A stretch of DNA of 64,000 bases from Streptomyces stelliscabiei (lineage in GTDB: Bacteria > Actinomycetota > Actinomycetes > Streptomycetales > Streptomycetaceae): contig NZ_JADBGF010000002.1 in assembly GCF_014873495.1 (NCBI RefSeq), forward strand, positions 43,929-107,928, written 5' to 3'. Positions 48,562-56,848 of this stretch are shown here, piece by piece. Each line of letters starts with the position of its first letter. Position 1 is the first letter of the stretch. The position numbers were made by a program, and so were the translations under genes. The notes under the pieces were generated by a model. That model ran no database searches, was not told the origin of the DNA, and was given only the letters and a program-made list of their open reading frames with translations.

Positions 48562-50070
48562 ATGGGCGTGAGCCACAGCTATCTGACCAGGGTGGAAGTG
48601 CAGCATCTGCTGGGTGTGACCACGTTCGGGATGTGGCGGCTGGCGCGGAAGTACGACAAGTTCCCGAAGCCGGACGAGAGGCCGTACAGCCCGTTCAACC
48701 GCAACCGCCAGGAGCCCGAGGAGGTCTGGGACGCCACCGAGGTCTACTCCTGGGCGGCTGGGACGGCTGAGTTCGTCCACCGCGGCGCCGTTCTGCTGCG
48801 CCCTGCGCCCGAGGACCCGGCTCCGGGCCGCTGGCTCGGATACAGGGACACCTTGCGAGGGCCGGCCCTGGACTGGCACACCGATATCGGCGTTATCCGC
48901 CTCGTGCACTGCGACGACTCCAAGGCCGCGACCGACGTGGCCTCCGCCATTGCCAGCAGTGGCAACGAGGACGGCGTCGTTACTGTGTGCGCCCTGTACG
49001 GGGACATGGGCTTTGGGGGGCCTGCGCTGGTGGCCGCCGACACCGCGCACCCGGGTATCGAGTACGAGGCCGGTTGGGGCGACGTTGCGGCCTACGTGGG
49101 CCAGGTGCTGCCGTGGTGGCCGGACCTGCTGCGCCTTTCGAGTCTGATCCGTGAGTGGGAGCCCGGCGCCCAGGCGGCCGTGGTCGAGATCCCGGCGAAC
49201 GGCAACGAGAGGATCCTGCGCAGGGTCGCGGCCAACGAAGGCTTCGACGTCACCTCGCGGGTGGCCGCGACGGACATGGCCAACGGCATCCGCAACAACC
49301 GGATCGACCACACCCGCAACGACATCGAGATCTTCTGTAAGGAGGGGTACGGCAAGACGCCGAATCAGGTCGTCCCCGGCGCCGTGCCCGACACCAGCCG
49401 CCACCCGCTGCCCTGCGACGGGGACCGCGAGCCTCTCAAGGCCGGCTGGCACACGCTCGGCCTGCAGACCCACCCTGACGCCGTCGCCGCGCTCGAGGTG
49501 GCCGTCGGCCGTGAGCCGGACCTGCTGCCCTTCGGGGCCGTCACCGAGATCCCCGTCCAGCAGGGCACCGTCAGCGACCGGTGGACCCAGCGGCTGGCGA
49601 TGTGCGACCCGACCGCCGCCCACGCCGTCCTCGCCCAGGACGCCAAGGCGGAGGCGTTCTTCATCGACCCGCTCACGGACATGCCTGTCCTGCGCACGCC
49701 CGGCGACGGCGGCAAGCAGGTGTGGCGGTTCTACGCGCCGCTGTCCCTCCCGGCCGGCGGCGCGGAACTCGCCTCGGTCGTCCTCCACCACACCTTGTGG
49801 GCGCTCACCAGTGACGGTCATGTCCACCCTGCGCCGTGCACGCCGACCGAGCACCTGTGGTGGGGCGACGGGTGGGGCGACCGGGCCAGTGAAGCCGCGG
49901 CCGTCGTCGACCAGCTCCTGGACGACCTCGGTGCCACCGTCGACCTGCACGAGCACTGGGAATCTCCGAAGGGGCTGACCGCCCTGTTCAACGAGGAGCA
50001 CGAGAAGGGTGCCGAACTCACCCGCGCCGCCCTGCTCCACGCCCGCATGACCCCGCCCCGCACACGCTGA
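48562..50070 (+). CDS. Large protein of unknown function with N-terminal HTH-like segment
   Basis: A 502-residue soluble protein. Residues 5-60 (SYLTRVEVQHLLGVTTFGMW onward, ending DATEVYSWAAG) resemble AlpA/MerR-type DNA-binding modules. The rest is a long alpha/beta sequence with IGVIRLVHCDDSKAATDVAS, VVEIPANGNERILRRVAANE and YAPLSLPAGGAELASVVLHH, none tied to a known family. The open frame extends upstream to 48346, but ATG 48562 has GAGGAG eight bases before it. Codon use is typical of the window. Confidence 0.6.
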   Translation: MGVSHSYLTRVEVQHLLGVTTFGMWRLARKYDKFPKPDERPYSPFNRNRQEPEEVWDATEVYSWAAGTAEFVHRGAVLLRPAPEDPAPGRWLGYRDTLRGPALDWHTDIGVIRLVHCDDSKAATDVASAIASSGNEDGVVTVCALYGDMGFGGPALVAADTAHPGIEYEAGWGDVAAYVGQVLPWWPDLLRLSSLIREWEPGAQAAVVEIPANGNERILRRVAANEGFDVTSRVAATDMANGIRNNRIDHTRNDIEIFCKEGYGKTPNQVVPGAVPDTSRHPLPCDGDREPLKAGWHTLGLQTHPDAVAALEVAVGREPDLLPFGAVTEIPVQQGTVSDRWTQRLAMCDPTAAHAVLAQDAKAEAFFIDPLTDMPVLRTPGDGGKQVWRFYAPLSLPAGGAELASVVLHHTLWALTSDGHVHPAPCTPTEHLWWGDGWGDRASEAAAVVDQLLDDLGATVDLHEHWESPKGLTALFNEEHEKGAELTRAALLHARMTPPRTR

Positions 50071-50154
50071 GCTGCCATCAAGTTCAGCCCGGCCGCCGCG
50101 TCCCGGCCTCGCCCCGACCAGCGTTCTGATCGGGGCCGCCATGCGTTTCCGGCT

Positions 50155-52815
50155 TCAGTTTCCGGCGGGCAGGTGTTCCTGCCGGGCCTGGACCAGGCCG
50201 CGCCACGCGGAGCGGACGTCGTCTTCGCTCGTGGTCCAGCGGGTAACCGAGGGCTCCGGTAGGGGCAGTGCGGCCATGAAGTGGGCGATGTCGATGAAGT
50301 AGGCGAAGTCGCCGGTAGCGGTGAGGTCACGGAGTCGGTCGATGGTGGCAGCCAGGTCCTGGTGCTCACCGCGGACGGCGTGGTGGAAGGCGAGGGCGAG
50401 TTCAACGAACCGTTGGAGGTAGGGCAGCCCGGCGGTTTCGATGCTGGTGTGCAGGTGCTGGGCGCGGTGGGTGACGCCGTGGGTTCCGGCGTCCTTGATC
50501 AGGGTGACGACCTGGGCGAGGAGGGTGTTGGAGCGCTGGTCGAGGCCGTCGAGGTACTGGTGGGCGAGGGCGAGTTCATCGCTGGCCCGGTCGGGGTCGG
50601 CGAAGGAGACGGCGAGCGCGAGGCGGACCTGCGTCATGGCGCGCTCGCCGACGGCGCCGTGCTGCTCGGCTTCGGCGCGGCCGGCTTCGAATGCTGCGAC
50701 GGCCTGGGTGGTGTCGGCGTGGGACCAGTGGATGTCGCCGAGGACGCGGTAGCGGCGGCCTTTCCAGCCCAGGGCGGGGACGGCGGCCAGGGCGGTGGGG
50801 AAGTCGCCGGCGAGGCGGGCCAGGTTGGCAAGTCCCCGGCGGGCCTTGGGCGCGAGACGGCCGTCTGCGTCGACGACCTGCTGCATCCCTGCGCGGGCGG
50901 CGTCGTTCTGACTGAGGTCCTTGTGGGCCTTGGCCCGGTAGTACAAGGCCATCTCGGTCAGCTCGGCGGGCAGCAGGCCGGTGTCCAGGACGGCGGTGAG
51001 ACGGTCGACGGTGCGCTGGCGGTGCTCGTGCTGGCGGCGGGTGATCGCAGTGAGGAGCTCGGTCACGGCGTCGGCGGGGGTGTCCGGTTCCGGGTCTGCG
51101 GGGGTGGGCAGGGCGAGGGGTTCCCAGACGGAGTCGTCGGTGTAGGCGTGGGCGGCTTCGATGAGCCAGCCCAGGCCGGTCAGGCGGTGGTCGCGCGCCA
51201 GGAGCAGCCCCTGGCGAAGGCACGCCACCAGCAGCACGCGGCTGGGTGTCGCGGCCGCGGCGGTAGTCCACTGCTCGCCGAGCGCGGCCAGGGCGCGGGC
51301 GGCGGCCTGGTGCCAGTCCGTGTCGGTCCAGCGGTCCTCGCTGTGGTCGTCGGTGCGCACCACGCTGCGGATCGCGCGGTGCAGGTGGTAGGGCCACAGG
51401 GCGAACGGGTTCTCCGTGACGAGGGGGCGTTCCACCAGGCGCCGGGCCACGGCCTGGTGAGTCAGGCCCGCGGCGCGGGTGGCCAGCTCGAGGTCGAAGG
51501 CGTCCAGCAGCGACACCGAGCGAAGGACGTGGCGTTCGTCGGCGGTGAGGTCGGACAGCACCCGGGCCAGGAGCGCGGGGAAGGTGCAGTCGAAGTCGGC
51601 TGGCTCGGGGGTGCGGCCGGTGCGGCGGATCTCCAGGAACCGGCCGACGGCGAGGTCGAGGTGGAGGGGCAGGCCGTGGGACCGGTCGGTGATCACGGTG
51701 CGGATGGCGGGGCTGATGAGGGGCTGGCCGTCCTTGACCAGACGGCGGGCGAGGTGGTCGTCGCAGTCCTCGGGGGAGAGGTCCCCCAGTAGATGCTGCC
51801 GCACGCCCGCCGTGTGCGTGCGCGGTGCCGGCACCGTGCCGGACGTGGTGGCCAGGCCGGGCCAGGCGGTGGGGCCGGTGTAGTCGAGCTGCCCGTGCAG
51901 GGCCGGATCTGCCCACTGCAGGCGGGAGCGGCCGCTGACGACGAACAGGCAGCCGGGCATCAGCCACACCACCCGCTGCAGCAGCCGCTCGAAGTCGCGG
52001 TGGCGGTCGGCGGCGTCCTCGAAGGTGTCCAGCAGGATCACCGGCGTGACCTTCCTGCCCGCGGGCAGCCGGTTCAGCTCCCATGCCAGCAGATGCGGGT
52101 AGAAGGACAGCGCTTCCAGGTCGGGTTCGGCCTCCAACAGCGGGGCCAGCCGCGCGCAGCCGGCCAGCGCTTTCACCGTCTGGCGCCGCTCGCGCAGCGC
52201 TCCGACCAGCGCGCCGGTGACCTGCCCGACCACCGAGCCGACGGTGCCGGGCAGCAGCAGCGCCTGGGCGACGTCGCTCAGGGCACTCTGCGTCTGCTGC
52301 GGCAAGGATTTGCCGAACCGCCCGGCCAGCCCGCCGCGTTCGAGGTAGGACTCCAACGGGTCGCCGGGGTGCCGCACCTCCCAGTACCGGCGAAGGGCGA
52401 GGTCGAAGGCGGGCAGTGGCCGTGCCACCGCTGCGGCGAGCGCGGCCCGGATGGTCAGCACGACGTCCTCGAAGCTGGTGCCGGCGGAGCGGGCCAGGTC
52501 GATCCGGACGGGAAGGATCGTCTGCCCGGCCCATACCGGCTCGCCCCACTGGGCGGGCCGCTGACCAACGCCGCCGAGGGCGGCTTCGACCTTGCGCAGG
52601 AAGGTCGACTTGCCCACGCCGCCCACACCATGGAAGGACACGATGTTGGTGCGCGGCGCTTCGAGGTCGGCCGGGTCGAAGCCGGGCGCTGTGGCGTGCC
52701 GGAGGTGTTCTTCGAGCGCGGTGGCGAACAGCTCCCACTGGCGCTCGCGGTTGGTGAACGCCTCGCTCGTGTCGATGGGTTCGTTCGAGCTGAACAGGGC
52801 ACGCAGGTCGGTCAC
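50155..52815 (-). CDS. STAND-like NTPase with C-terminal helical repeats
   Basis: An 886-residue protein. After a short N-terminus (SEAFTNRERQWELFATALEE) comes an AAA_16/NACHT-like NTPase: Walker A FHGVGGVGKSTFLRK (63-70) and Walker B VILLDTFEDAADRHR (about 263), with GCLFVVSGRSRL as sensor. A winged-helix-like region follows (about 420-520, HVLRSVSLLDAFDLELATRA). The C-terminal 350 residues are TPR-like helices (ALYYRAKAHKDLSQNDAARA). The layout is that of STAND signalling ATPases used in regulation or anti-phage sensing. No effector domain is obvious at the N-terminus, so a partner would be needed. GTG start at 52815, divergent from a small gene. Confidence 0.75.
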   Translation of the reverse strand: MTDLRALFSSNEPIDTSEAFTNRERQWELFATALEEHLRHATAPGFDPADLEAPRTNIVSFHGVGGVGKSTFLRKVEAALGGVGQRPAQWGEPVWAGQTILPVRIDLARSAGTSFEDVVLTIRAALAAAVARPLPAFDLALRRYWEVRHPGDPLESYLERGGLAGRFGKSLPQQTQSALSDVAQALLLPGTVGSVVGQVTGALVGALRERRQTVKALAGCARLAPLLEAEPDLEALSFYPHLLAWELNRLPAGRKVTPVILLDTFEDAADRHRDFERLLQRVVWLMPGCLFVVSGRSRLQWADPALHGQLDYTGPTAWPGLATTSGTVPAPRTHTAGVRQHLLGDLSPEDCDDHLARRLVKDGQPLISPAIRTVITDRSHGLPLHLDLAVGRFLEIRRTGRTPEPADFDCTFPALLARVLSDLTADERHVLRSVSLLDAFDLELATRAAGLTHQAVARRLVERPLVTENPFALWPYHLHRAIRSVVRTDDHSEDRWTDTDWHQAAARALAALGEQWTTAAAATPSRVLLVACLRQGLLLARDHRLTGLGWLIEAAHAYTDDSVWEPLALPTPADPEPDTPADAVTELLTAITRRQHEHRQRTVDRLTAVLDTGLLPAELTEMALYYRAKAHKDLSQNDAARAGMQQVVDADGRLAPKARRGLANLARLAGDFPTALAAVPALGWKGRRYRVLGDIHWSHADTTQAVAAFEAGRAEAEQHGAVGERAMTQVRLALAVSFADPDRASDELALAHQYLDGLDQRSNTLLAQVVTLIKDAGTHGVTHRAQHLHTSIETAGLPYLQRFVELALAFHHAVRGEHQDLAATIDRLRDLTATGDFAYFIDIAHFMAALPLPEPSVTRWTTSEDDVRSAWRGLVQARQEHLPAGN

Positions 52816-52964
52816 TTGATTCCCCCCACCGAATGATCACCAGGCGTTCAAGCCTATGCCCGTGCCCGCCCCGCCCGGCAGTCCCAGCCCGGCCGCCGCG
52901 CCCGGTGCCGGGCCTAATCCGGCCGCAGCGCGCCAGCCCGTGGAGGAGCGCGCAGCTTGCCGGG

Positions 52965-53342
52965 ATGTGGCGGGGCCTTGAGAATGAGCCCTTCTCGTTC
53001 GACTTCGACTTGGTGGCTCTTGTGCACGACCCCGCGCTCCCCGACCCCGACGCTGACTCACAGCCCGGCCAGGACTCGGGGGCTGCGCCCCCGGACGGCA
53101 GGGGGGCAACGGTGGACGATGCGGCGACGGCAGGCCTGCTGACGCAGGTGCTCGCCCGGTACGCCCAGCTGATCCAAGCCGAACGCCGGGGCGGATCGGA
53201 TCCGCGGCGGCTCGACGAACTGCTCGCCCAGCAGCGAGCCTGCGTACAGGACCGCGCGCGCCTCCCGGAAGCGGACGCCGAGGAAGTGGCGCGTCTCGCG
53301 GCCCTCTACGCGGCCCGGCTGAAGGAACTGCAGGACTCGTAG
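52965..53342 (+). CDS. Small acidic protein divergent from the STAND-like gene
   Basis: A 125-residue acidic, helical protein (MWRGLENEPFSFDFDLVALV; QVLARYAQLIQAERRGGSDP). ATG 52965 was chosen; upstream codons in frame are proline/arginine-rich and unlikely to be coding. Its last 37 bases overlap the 3' end of the tandem-zeta gene on the other strand, so the two are convergent. It might be an antitoxin or a partner of the neighbouring NTPase, but nothing in the sequence shows this. Confidence 0.55.
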   Translation: MWRGLENEPFSFDFDLVALVHDPALPDPDADSQPGQDSGAAPPDGRGATVDDAATAGLLTQVLARYAQLIQAERRGGSDPRRLDELLAQQRACVQDRARLPEADAEEVARLAALYAARLKELQDS

Positions 53343-55177
53343 GGGCGTGCGGGCAGGGCGGCCACAGCGGCGGGCCCGCTCAGCCGGTGCGGCAGCAGGT
53401 GCTCGGGCATCAGCAGCCGTGCCAGCTGGGCGATCTGCTCCAGGTCGCGGCGGTAGTGCGGCAGCTGCGTGTGCAGCCGCCGCTGGATCGCCCAGAACCG
53501 GGCGGCCTCCTGATCGGTGTACGGGCGGTGGTGCTCGGCGACCAGCGCGTGGAGCGCACCCGCCGGCCGCGCCCACATCCCTGCGGGGCCACGCTCGTTG
53601 CGGTACAGCACGCTGCCGTCCCGCCGCATCACCGTCACCAGGTCGGCCACCGGCACGTGCTCGGCGGCTGCCACCGCCTCCCCGAGCGCCGCGAAGTGCT
53701 CGTTGTGCCCGTCGGCGGTGGTAAACCGGCCCACTGAGCCGAGCTGCAGCAGCTGCGCGCAGCGACCGGCGGTGCCCTGGCGCGAGTCGGCGGCCCGCAC
53801 GGCGAGCACCACCACTTCCACCCGGTATCCCGCCTGCCGGTACAGCAGCGCGGCGTTGACGAACGCGGCCGCACTGGAGGGGGCGATCTCGATGACCGCG
53901 TCGCTGCGCCGCTCACGTACGTACTGTTCGGCCAGGACCTGCCACGCCCGGTAGTCCGCTCGGATGCGGGCGCCGGCGGTGCGGGGTTCCTCCTGCAGCA
54001 GCTGGTAGTAGTCGGGGTGGGCTGCTTTGAAGTCGTCGCCGCTGATCCGGGTGGGCCGGCCGCGCAGGGAGCGCAGGACCATCCGCGTCATGTTCGTCTT
54101 GCCGGACCCGGGCTGGCCCAACAGGTAGACCACGACGGGCCTGTCCTGCGGGCTGGTGCGCGCGGCGAGGTCCGGCAGAATCAGGTTGTCGAAGATCCAC
54201 CGGTGTTCCTCGCCGGTCAGCCGGTGGTAGTCGACGCCGGGAGCCTCACTCCTGGGCTGGGCGATCCGCCGGACAGGCTCCGCCAGGGCAGCGGCGCGTT
54301 CGGCGTTGCGCCGTACGGCCAGCGACCAGTCCTCGGGCAGGCGCGAATCGTGGGCGCGCCGGTCGGCATCTGCGAGCTGACGGCGAAAGGCGCCGGTCTC
54401 GGCCGGAGTCCACTTGCGGGCGCGTTCGGCCAGTACCGTCTCGCGCGCACCCGGCGAGCGGGACCACTGCCCGCCAGCCGTGTGCTCGTTGACGTACAGC
54501 ACCTGCACGCTGCGGCGTACGACGACGACCCGGTCGGCCAGGTGCTCGGCCTCGATGTCCGCCAGGACGTCGACCAGAGCCTGGGCGCAGGCGTCGTGGT
54601 TGTCCCAGGACACATACCGGGCCCGGCCTTCTTCGGCCAGGCGCAGGTAACGGTCCAGCACCCCGAGCTGGCTGACCGCCTCCGGCACGGCCAGGGCCAC
54701 GAACTCGATCCGGTACCCGGCCCGGCGGTAGGCGGCGACCGTGGCCCTGAAGGCAACCGGGTCGGCCAGGGCCTCCTCGGCGACCACGTCGTAGCGGCGC
54801 GTACGGGCGTGCGCCTCGAGCTCGGCCTGCCACCTGTAGGTCTCCGGCCGCACCCGCACCCCGGCCGTGCGCACGTCCTCCGCCAAAAAGCCGCAGTAGT
54901 GCGGATGGACGGCCTTGTAGGTGTCCCGGTCCACCCGCACCGCGCCGCCACGCTGCTCAAGGGCCGCCTGCACCAGGTCCATCGCCAGCGTCTTGCCGCT
55001 GCCGGCCTGCCCGGCCACGAACACCACCACCGGGTGCTCCTGTGTGACCGCGCCCGCCGTCAGCTTCGGCATGATCACCTCGGCGAGCAGCTCGCCGTAC
55101 TCCTCCACCAACGTCTCCCGGCCGCGTTCGAGTTCTACTGTCCGATCCGGTGTGCCTGTCCGGCCCGCGCGTGACAC
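53306..55177 (-). CDS. Tandem zeta-toxin (double P-loop UDP-sugar kinase) protein
   Basis: A 623-residue protein built from two zeta-toxin domains. Domain 1 has VVFVAGQAGSGKTLAMD (P-loop 56-63), RVDRDTYKAVHPHY and YDVVAEEALADPVAF. Domain 2 has VVVYLLGQPGSGKTNMT (P-loop 354-361), RISGDDFKAAHPDY and DAVIEIAPSSAAAF. Zeta toxins phosphorylate UDP-N-acetylglucosamine and block cell-wall synthesis. Both P-loops and the D-x-HP boxes look intact. No epsilon-like antitoxin is seen next to it; the neighbour is a RAMA-domain gene upstream. GTG start at 55177. Confidence 0.88.
   Translation of the reverse strand: MSRAGRTGTPDRTVELERGRETLVEEYGELLAEVIMPKLTAGAVTQEHPVVVFVAGQAGSGKTLAMDLVQAALEQRGGAVRVDRDTYKAVHPHYCGFLAEDVRTAGVRVRPETYRWQAELEAHARTRRYDVVAEEALADPVAFRATVAAYRRAGYRIEFVALAVPEAVSQLGVLDRYLRLAEEGRARYVSWDNHDACAQALVDVLADIEAEHLADRVVVVRRSVQVLYVNEHTAGGQWSRSPGARETVLAERARKWTPAETGAFRRQLADADRRAHDSRLPEDWSLAVRRNAERAAALAEPVRRIAQPRSEAPGVDYHRLTGEEHRWIFDNLILPDLAARTSPQDRPVVVYLLGQPGSGKTNMTRMVLRSLRGRPTRISGDDFKAAHPDYYQLLQEEPRTAGARIRADYRAWQVLAEQYVRERRSDAVIEIAPSSAAAFVNAALLYRQAGYRVEVVVLAVRAADSRQGTAGRCAQLLQLGSVGRFTTADGHNEHFAALGEAVAAAEHVPVADLVTVMRRDGSVLYRNERGPAGMWARPAGALHALVAEHHRPYTDQEAARFWAIQRRLHTQLPHYRRDLEQIAQLARLLMPEHLLPHRLSGPAAVAALPARPYESCSSFSRAA
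54443..54477 (-). repeat. 35-bp exact inverted repeat, copy in the zeta gene
   Basis: 35 bases inside zeta domain 1 (encoding GGQWSRSPGAR) recur exactly, in opposite orientation, at 56229-56263. There they encode the same peptide in one plus-strand frame. This is a remnant of another zeta-related gene or a recombination footprint. Confidence 0.75.
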
Positions 55178-55205
55178 CGCCGCAGGCCGGACCGGCCCCG
55201 GCCTC

Positions 55206-55607
55206 CTACTGGGTGTCCAGCTTGTGGCGCAGCTGGTCCAGGGTGGAGCCGTCGGGCGTGTGCCACAGGGTCCAGCCGTTGATGACGTTCCCCGTGACGG
55301 CTTCCGCCGCCTTCGACGGCGAGGGGAACGGCGAGGAGTGGCCGTCGACGATGAGCTGACCGTCCGCGGTCACGACAGCACGGCCCGACCGGCCCGCGCG
55401 GCGCTGGGTGAAGGTCAGCACGGTGTCCGGCTTCAGCAGGCCGGCCTGCATCAGCGCGGCGAGCGGCCCGTGGGGGACGACGGGCGCGGACGGCGCCCCA
55501 TCGGACCCGCCGCCGAGGGACAGGGTGACGTGGATGGCGTCGTCGCCGCTCGCGCTGGTGAGGCGGGCGATGACGGCGGGGTCGAAGTGGATGCTGAGCG
55601 TGGCCAT
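55206..55607 (-). CDS. RAMA-domain protein
   Basis: A 133-residue protein. The C-terminal half matches the RAMA domain: PLAALMQAGLLKPDTVLTFT, AVVTADGQLIVDGHSS, PSPSKAAEAVTGNVINGWTL and WHTPDGSTLDQLRHKL. RAMA modules occur with restriction methylases and conflict systems and are proposed to recognise modified bases or DNA. The N-terminal half is beta-rich (LSIHFDPAVIARLTSA). It is directly upstream of the zeta gene on the same strand (28-base gap), so the pair may form a functional unit with RAMA as regulator or neutraliser; inferred. Confidence 0.8.
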   Translation of the reverse strand: MATLSIHFDPAVIARLTSASGDDAIHVTLSLGGGSDGAPSAPVVPHGPLAALMQAGLLKPDTVLTFTQRRAGRSGRAVVTADGQLIVDGHSSPFPSPSKAAEAVTGNVINGWTLWHTPDGSTLDQLRHKLDTQ

Positions 55608-55641
55608 GCGGTCTCCTGCCAGTGGGCTCCCGAGGAGCCTT

Positions 55642-55705
55642 CCGCTTATTTCAACTTCGATCTTAAGCAGTGCAAGCAGCTTATTTCAACTCCTGATTTC
55701 AGCAG
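55642..55705. repeat. Two 29-bp imperfect direct repeats upstream of the RAMA gene
   Basis: CMGCTTATTTCAACT begins copies at 55642 and 55677, exactly 35 bp apart, each ending in a TTNAGCAG-like tail. The region is AT-rich compared with its surroundings and lies 35 bases upstream of the RAMA gene start. Likely an operator pair. Confidence 0.65.
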
Positions 55706-55823
55706 TTCAGTAGAAGTTGGGGCGAGGGGGCTGGGGGTTTCGACAAGGCACGACATCCGGCAGGTCGGCGGACAGGCCGGCCTAGGTTCCCCAGCACGCA
55801 GCGGCACCGATACGGTCAACTCC

Positions 55824-56267
55824 GTGGCTGCTGAATGGGTGTTGCACAGGTGGGGCGGAGTGACCGTGGCGACCGTCATCATCGGCACCATGGCCGTGGC
55901 CCATGACCGGGGTCATACATCCCTGGTCTTCGTCCTGATTTCCGCGCTCGTCACCGGCGGCCTACACGCCGGACTGGGGTTCACCGCCCTGGGCAACTCA
56001 CGGCTCACCAGACTGTGGCGCCAGCAGATGACGTGGGACGTGTACCGGGACCGGGCGTGGGAGCCGCACGAGGCCGAACTGGCGGCCGAGGTGGAACGGA
56101 TGCGCCGAGTCGAAGCCCGGGCCGCGGATTTCGCCGCGACGCACGGCCTGCAGCGCATCACCCTGGCCGTGACCGGTGCCCGCCTCGGCTGGGCGGGTAC
56201 CGCCCGTTCCGCGCGGACCTCGAAGACACTGGCGGGCAGTGGTCCCGCTCGCCGGGTGCGCGCCTGA
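55824..56267 (+). CDS. Small membrane protein with charged C-terminal helix
   Basis: A 147-residue frame from GTG 55824. It has two hydrophobic helices (VTVATVIIGTMAVAHD, SLVFVLISALVTGGLHAGLG) followed by a basic amphipathic segment and a helix rich in Glu/Arg (EAELAAEVERMRRVEARAAD). The last 13 residues come from the 35-bp repeat shared with the zeta gene, in a different frame, so the true 3' end has probably been replaced. No family recognised. Confidence 0.55.
   Translation: MAAEWVLHRWGGVTVATVIIGTMAVAHDRGHTSLVFVLISALVTGGLHAGLGFTALGNSRLTRLWRQQMTWDVYRDRAWEPHEAELAAEVERMRRVEARAADFAATHGLQRITLAVTGARLGWAGTARSARTSKTLAGSGPARRVRA
56229..56263 (+). repeat. 35-bp exact inverted repeat, second copy
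   Basis: Identical to the reverse complement of 54443-54477 in the zeta gene. It marks a breakpoint between the small membrane-protein gene and a metallopeptidase remnant. Confidence 0.75.
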
Positions 56268-56398
56268 TGTGTGCAAGCTCGTGCTCCACGATGTGCGGCA
56301 GGCTCGCGACGCCCTCGGGAGAGAACCAGAAATGGCCCAGTTCGATGTGGCCGACGCGGCTGGCCCAGGAGGGCGAGTAGCCACCCTGAGCCGATAGT
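56266..56398 (-). pseudogene. Fragment of a zinc-metallopeptidase-like gene
   Basis: The minus strand reads GYSPSWASRVGHIELGHFWF, SPEGVASLPHIV and EHELAHI: an HExxH-type active site (HELAH) in a plausible helix. No start codon or continuation is present; the frame runs straight into the 35-bp zeta-like repeat after the HELAHI. This is a broken gene remnant of perhaps 44 codons. Confidence 0.5.
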
Positions 56399-56848
56399 CC
56401 CGCCGCCCCGAACCCCTGGCCATGTGCCGGGGGTTCGGGGCGGAGCGGCTTCAGCGCGCACGGGACACTCGCCCTGGCCGACCGGACCGGCGCTCCTTGT
56501 GAGCCTCACACGGCGTTTGCCCAGGCAGACGCGGTGCGGCACGGGCCTGTGTCCGGTCCCAGATATGTCGAGGCATCGTGAGTCGCTGACCTGCGGTGCC
56601 TCGACTTGTGCGGGATGACGTTCTGAGGGTTCGTGTCCAGCCGCAGGCCGTTGACCTGCGTGCCTACAGAACTGCGGGACTGCCCACACTTCGCTGGGAC
56701 CGGACAGCCTGGAAGCGCGAGCCGGGGTCTGGGCTACCGGTACGCAAACCGTCACTTTCCACCCCGAGCAAAGAATCCGATCGGGTTAAAAAACTGAGTT
56801 AAATATATGGGGTAAGGGTGCTACTGTTCGTGGTGGAGGTAGATACAA
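56399..56848. other. Intergenic region with tap promoter and 31-bp repeat
   Basis: About 450 bases without a gene. It contains the 31-bp repeat copy at 56506-56536, preceded by GTGAGCCTCAC, and a markedly AT-rich tract at 56780-56815. That tract holds TTAAAA and TAAATATA boxes and probably supplies the tap promoter. The Shine-Dalgarno GGAGG at 56834 serves tap. Confidence 0.55.
56506..56536 (+). repeat. 31-bp imperfect direct repeat, left copy
   Basis: TCACACGGCGTTTGCCCAGG followed by CAGACGCGGTG matches the copy at 63704-63734 at 27 of 31 positions. Each copy is preceded by a GTGAG...CTCAC inverted motif. The two copies bracket the 7.2-kb tap-tpg segment. Confidence 0.7.

Noticed and set aside
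48238..50142. A 634-codon minus-strand open frame
   Set aside because: Antisense of the 48562-50070 gene; no RBS and composition typical of GC-rich shadows.
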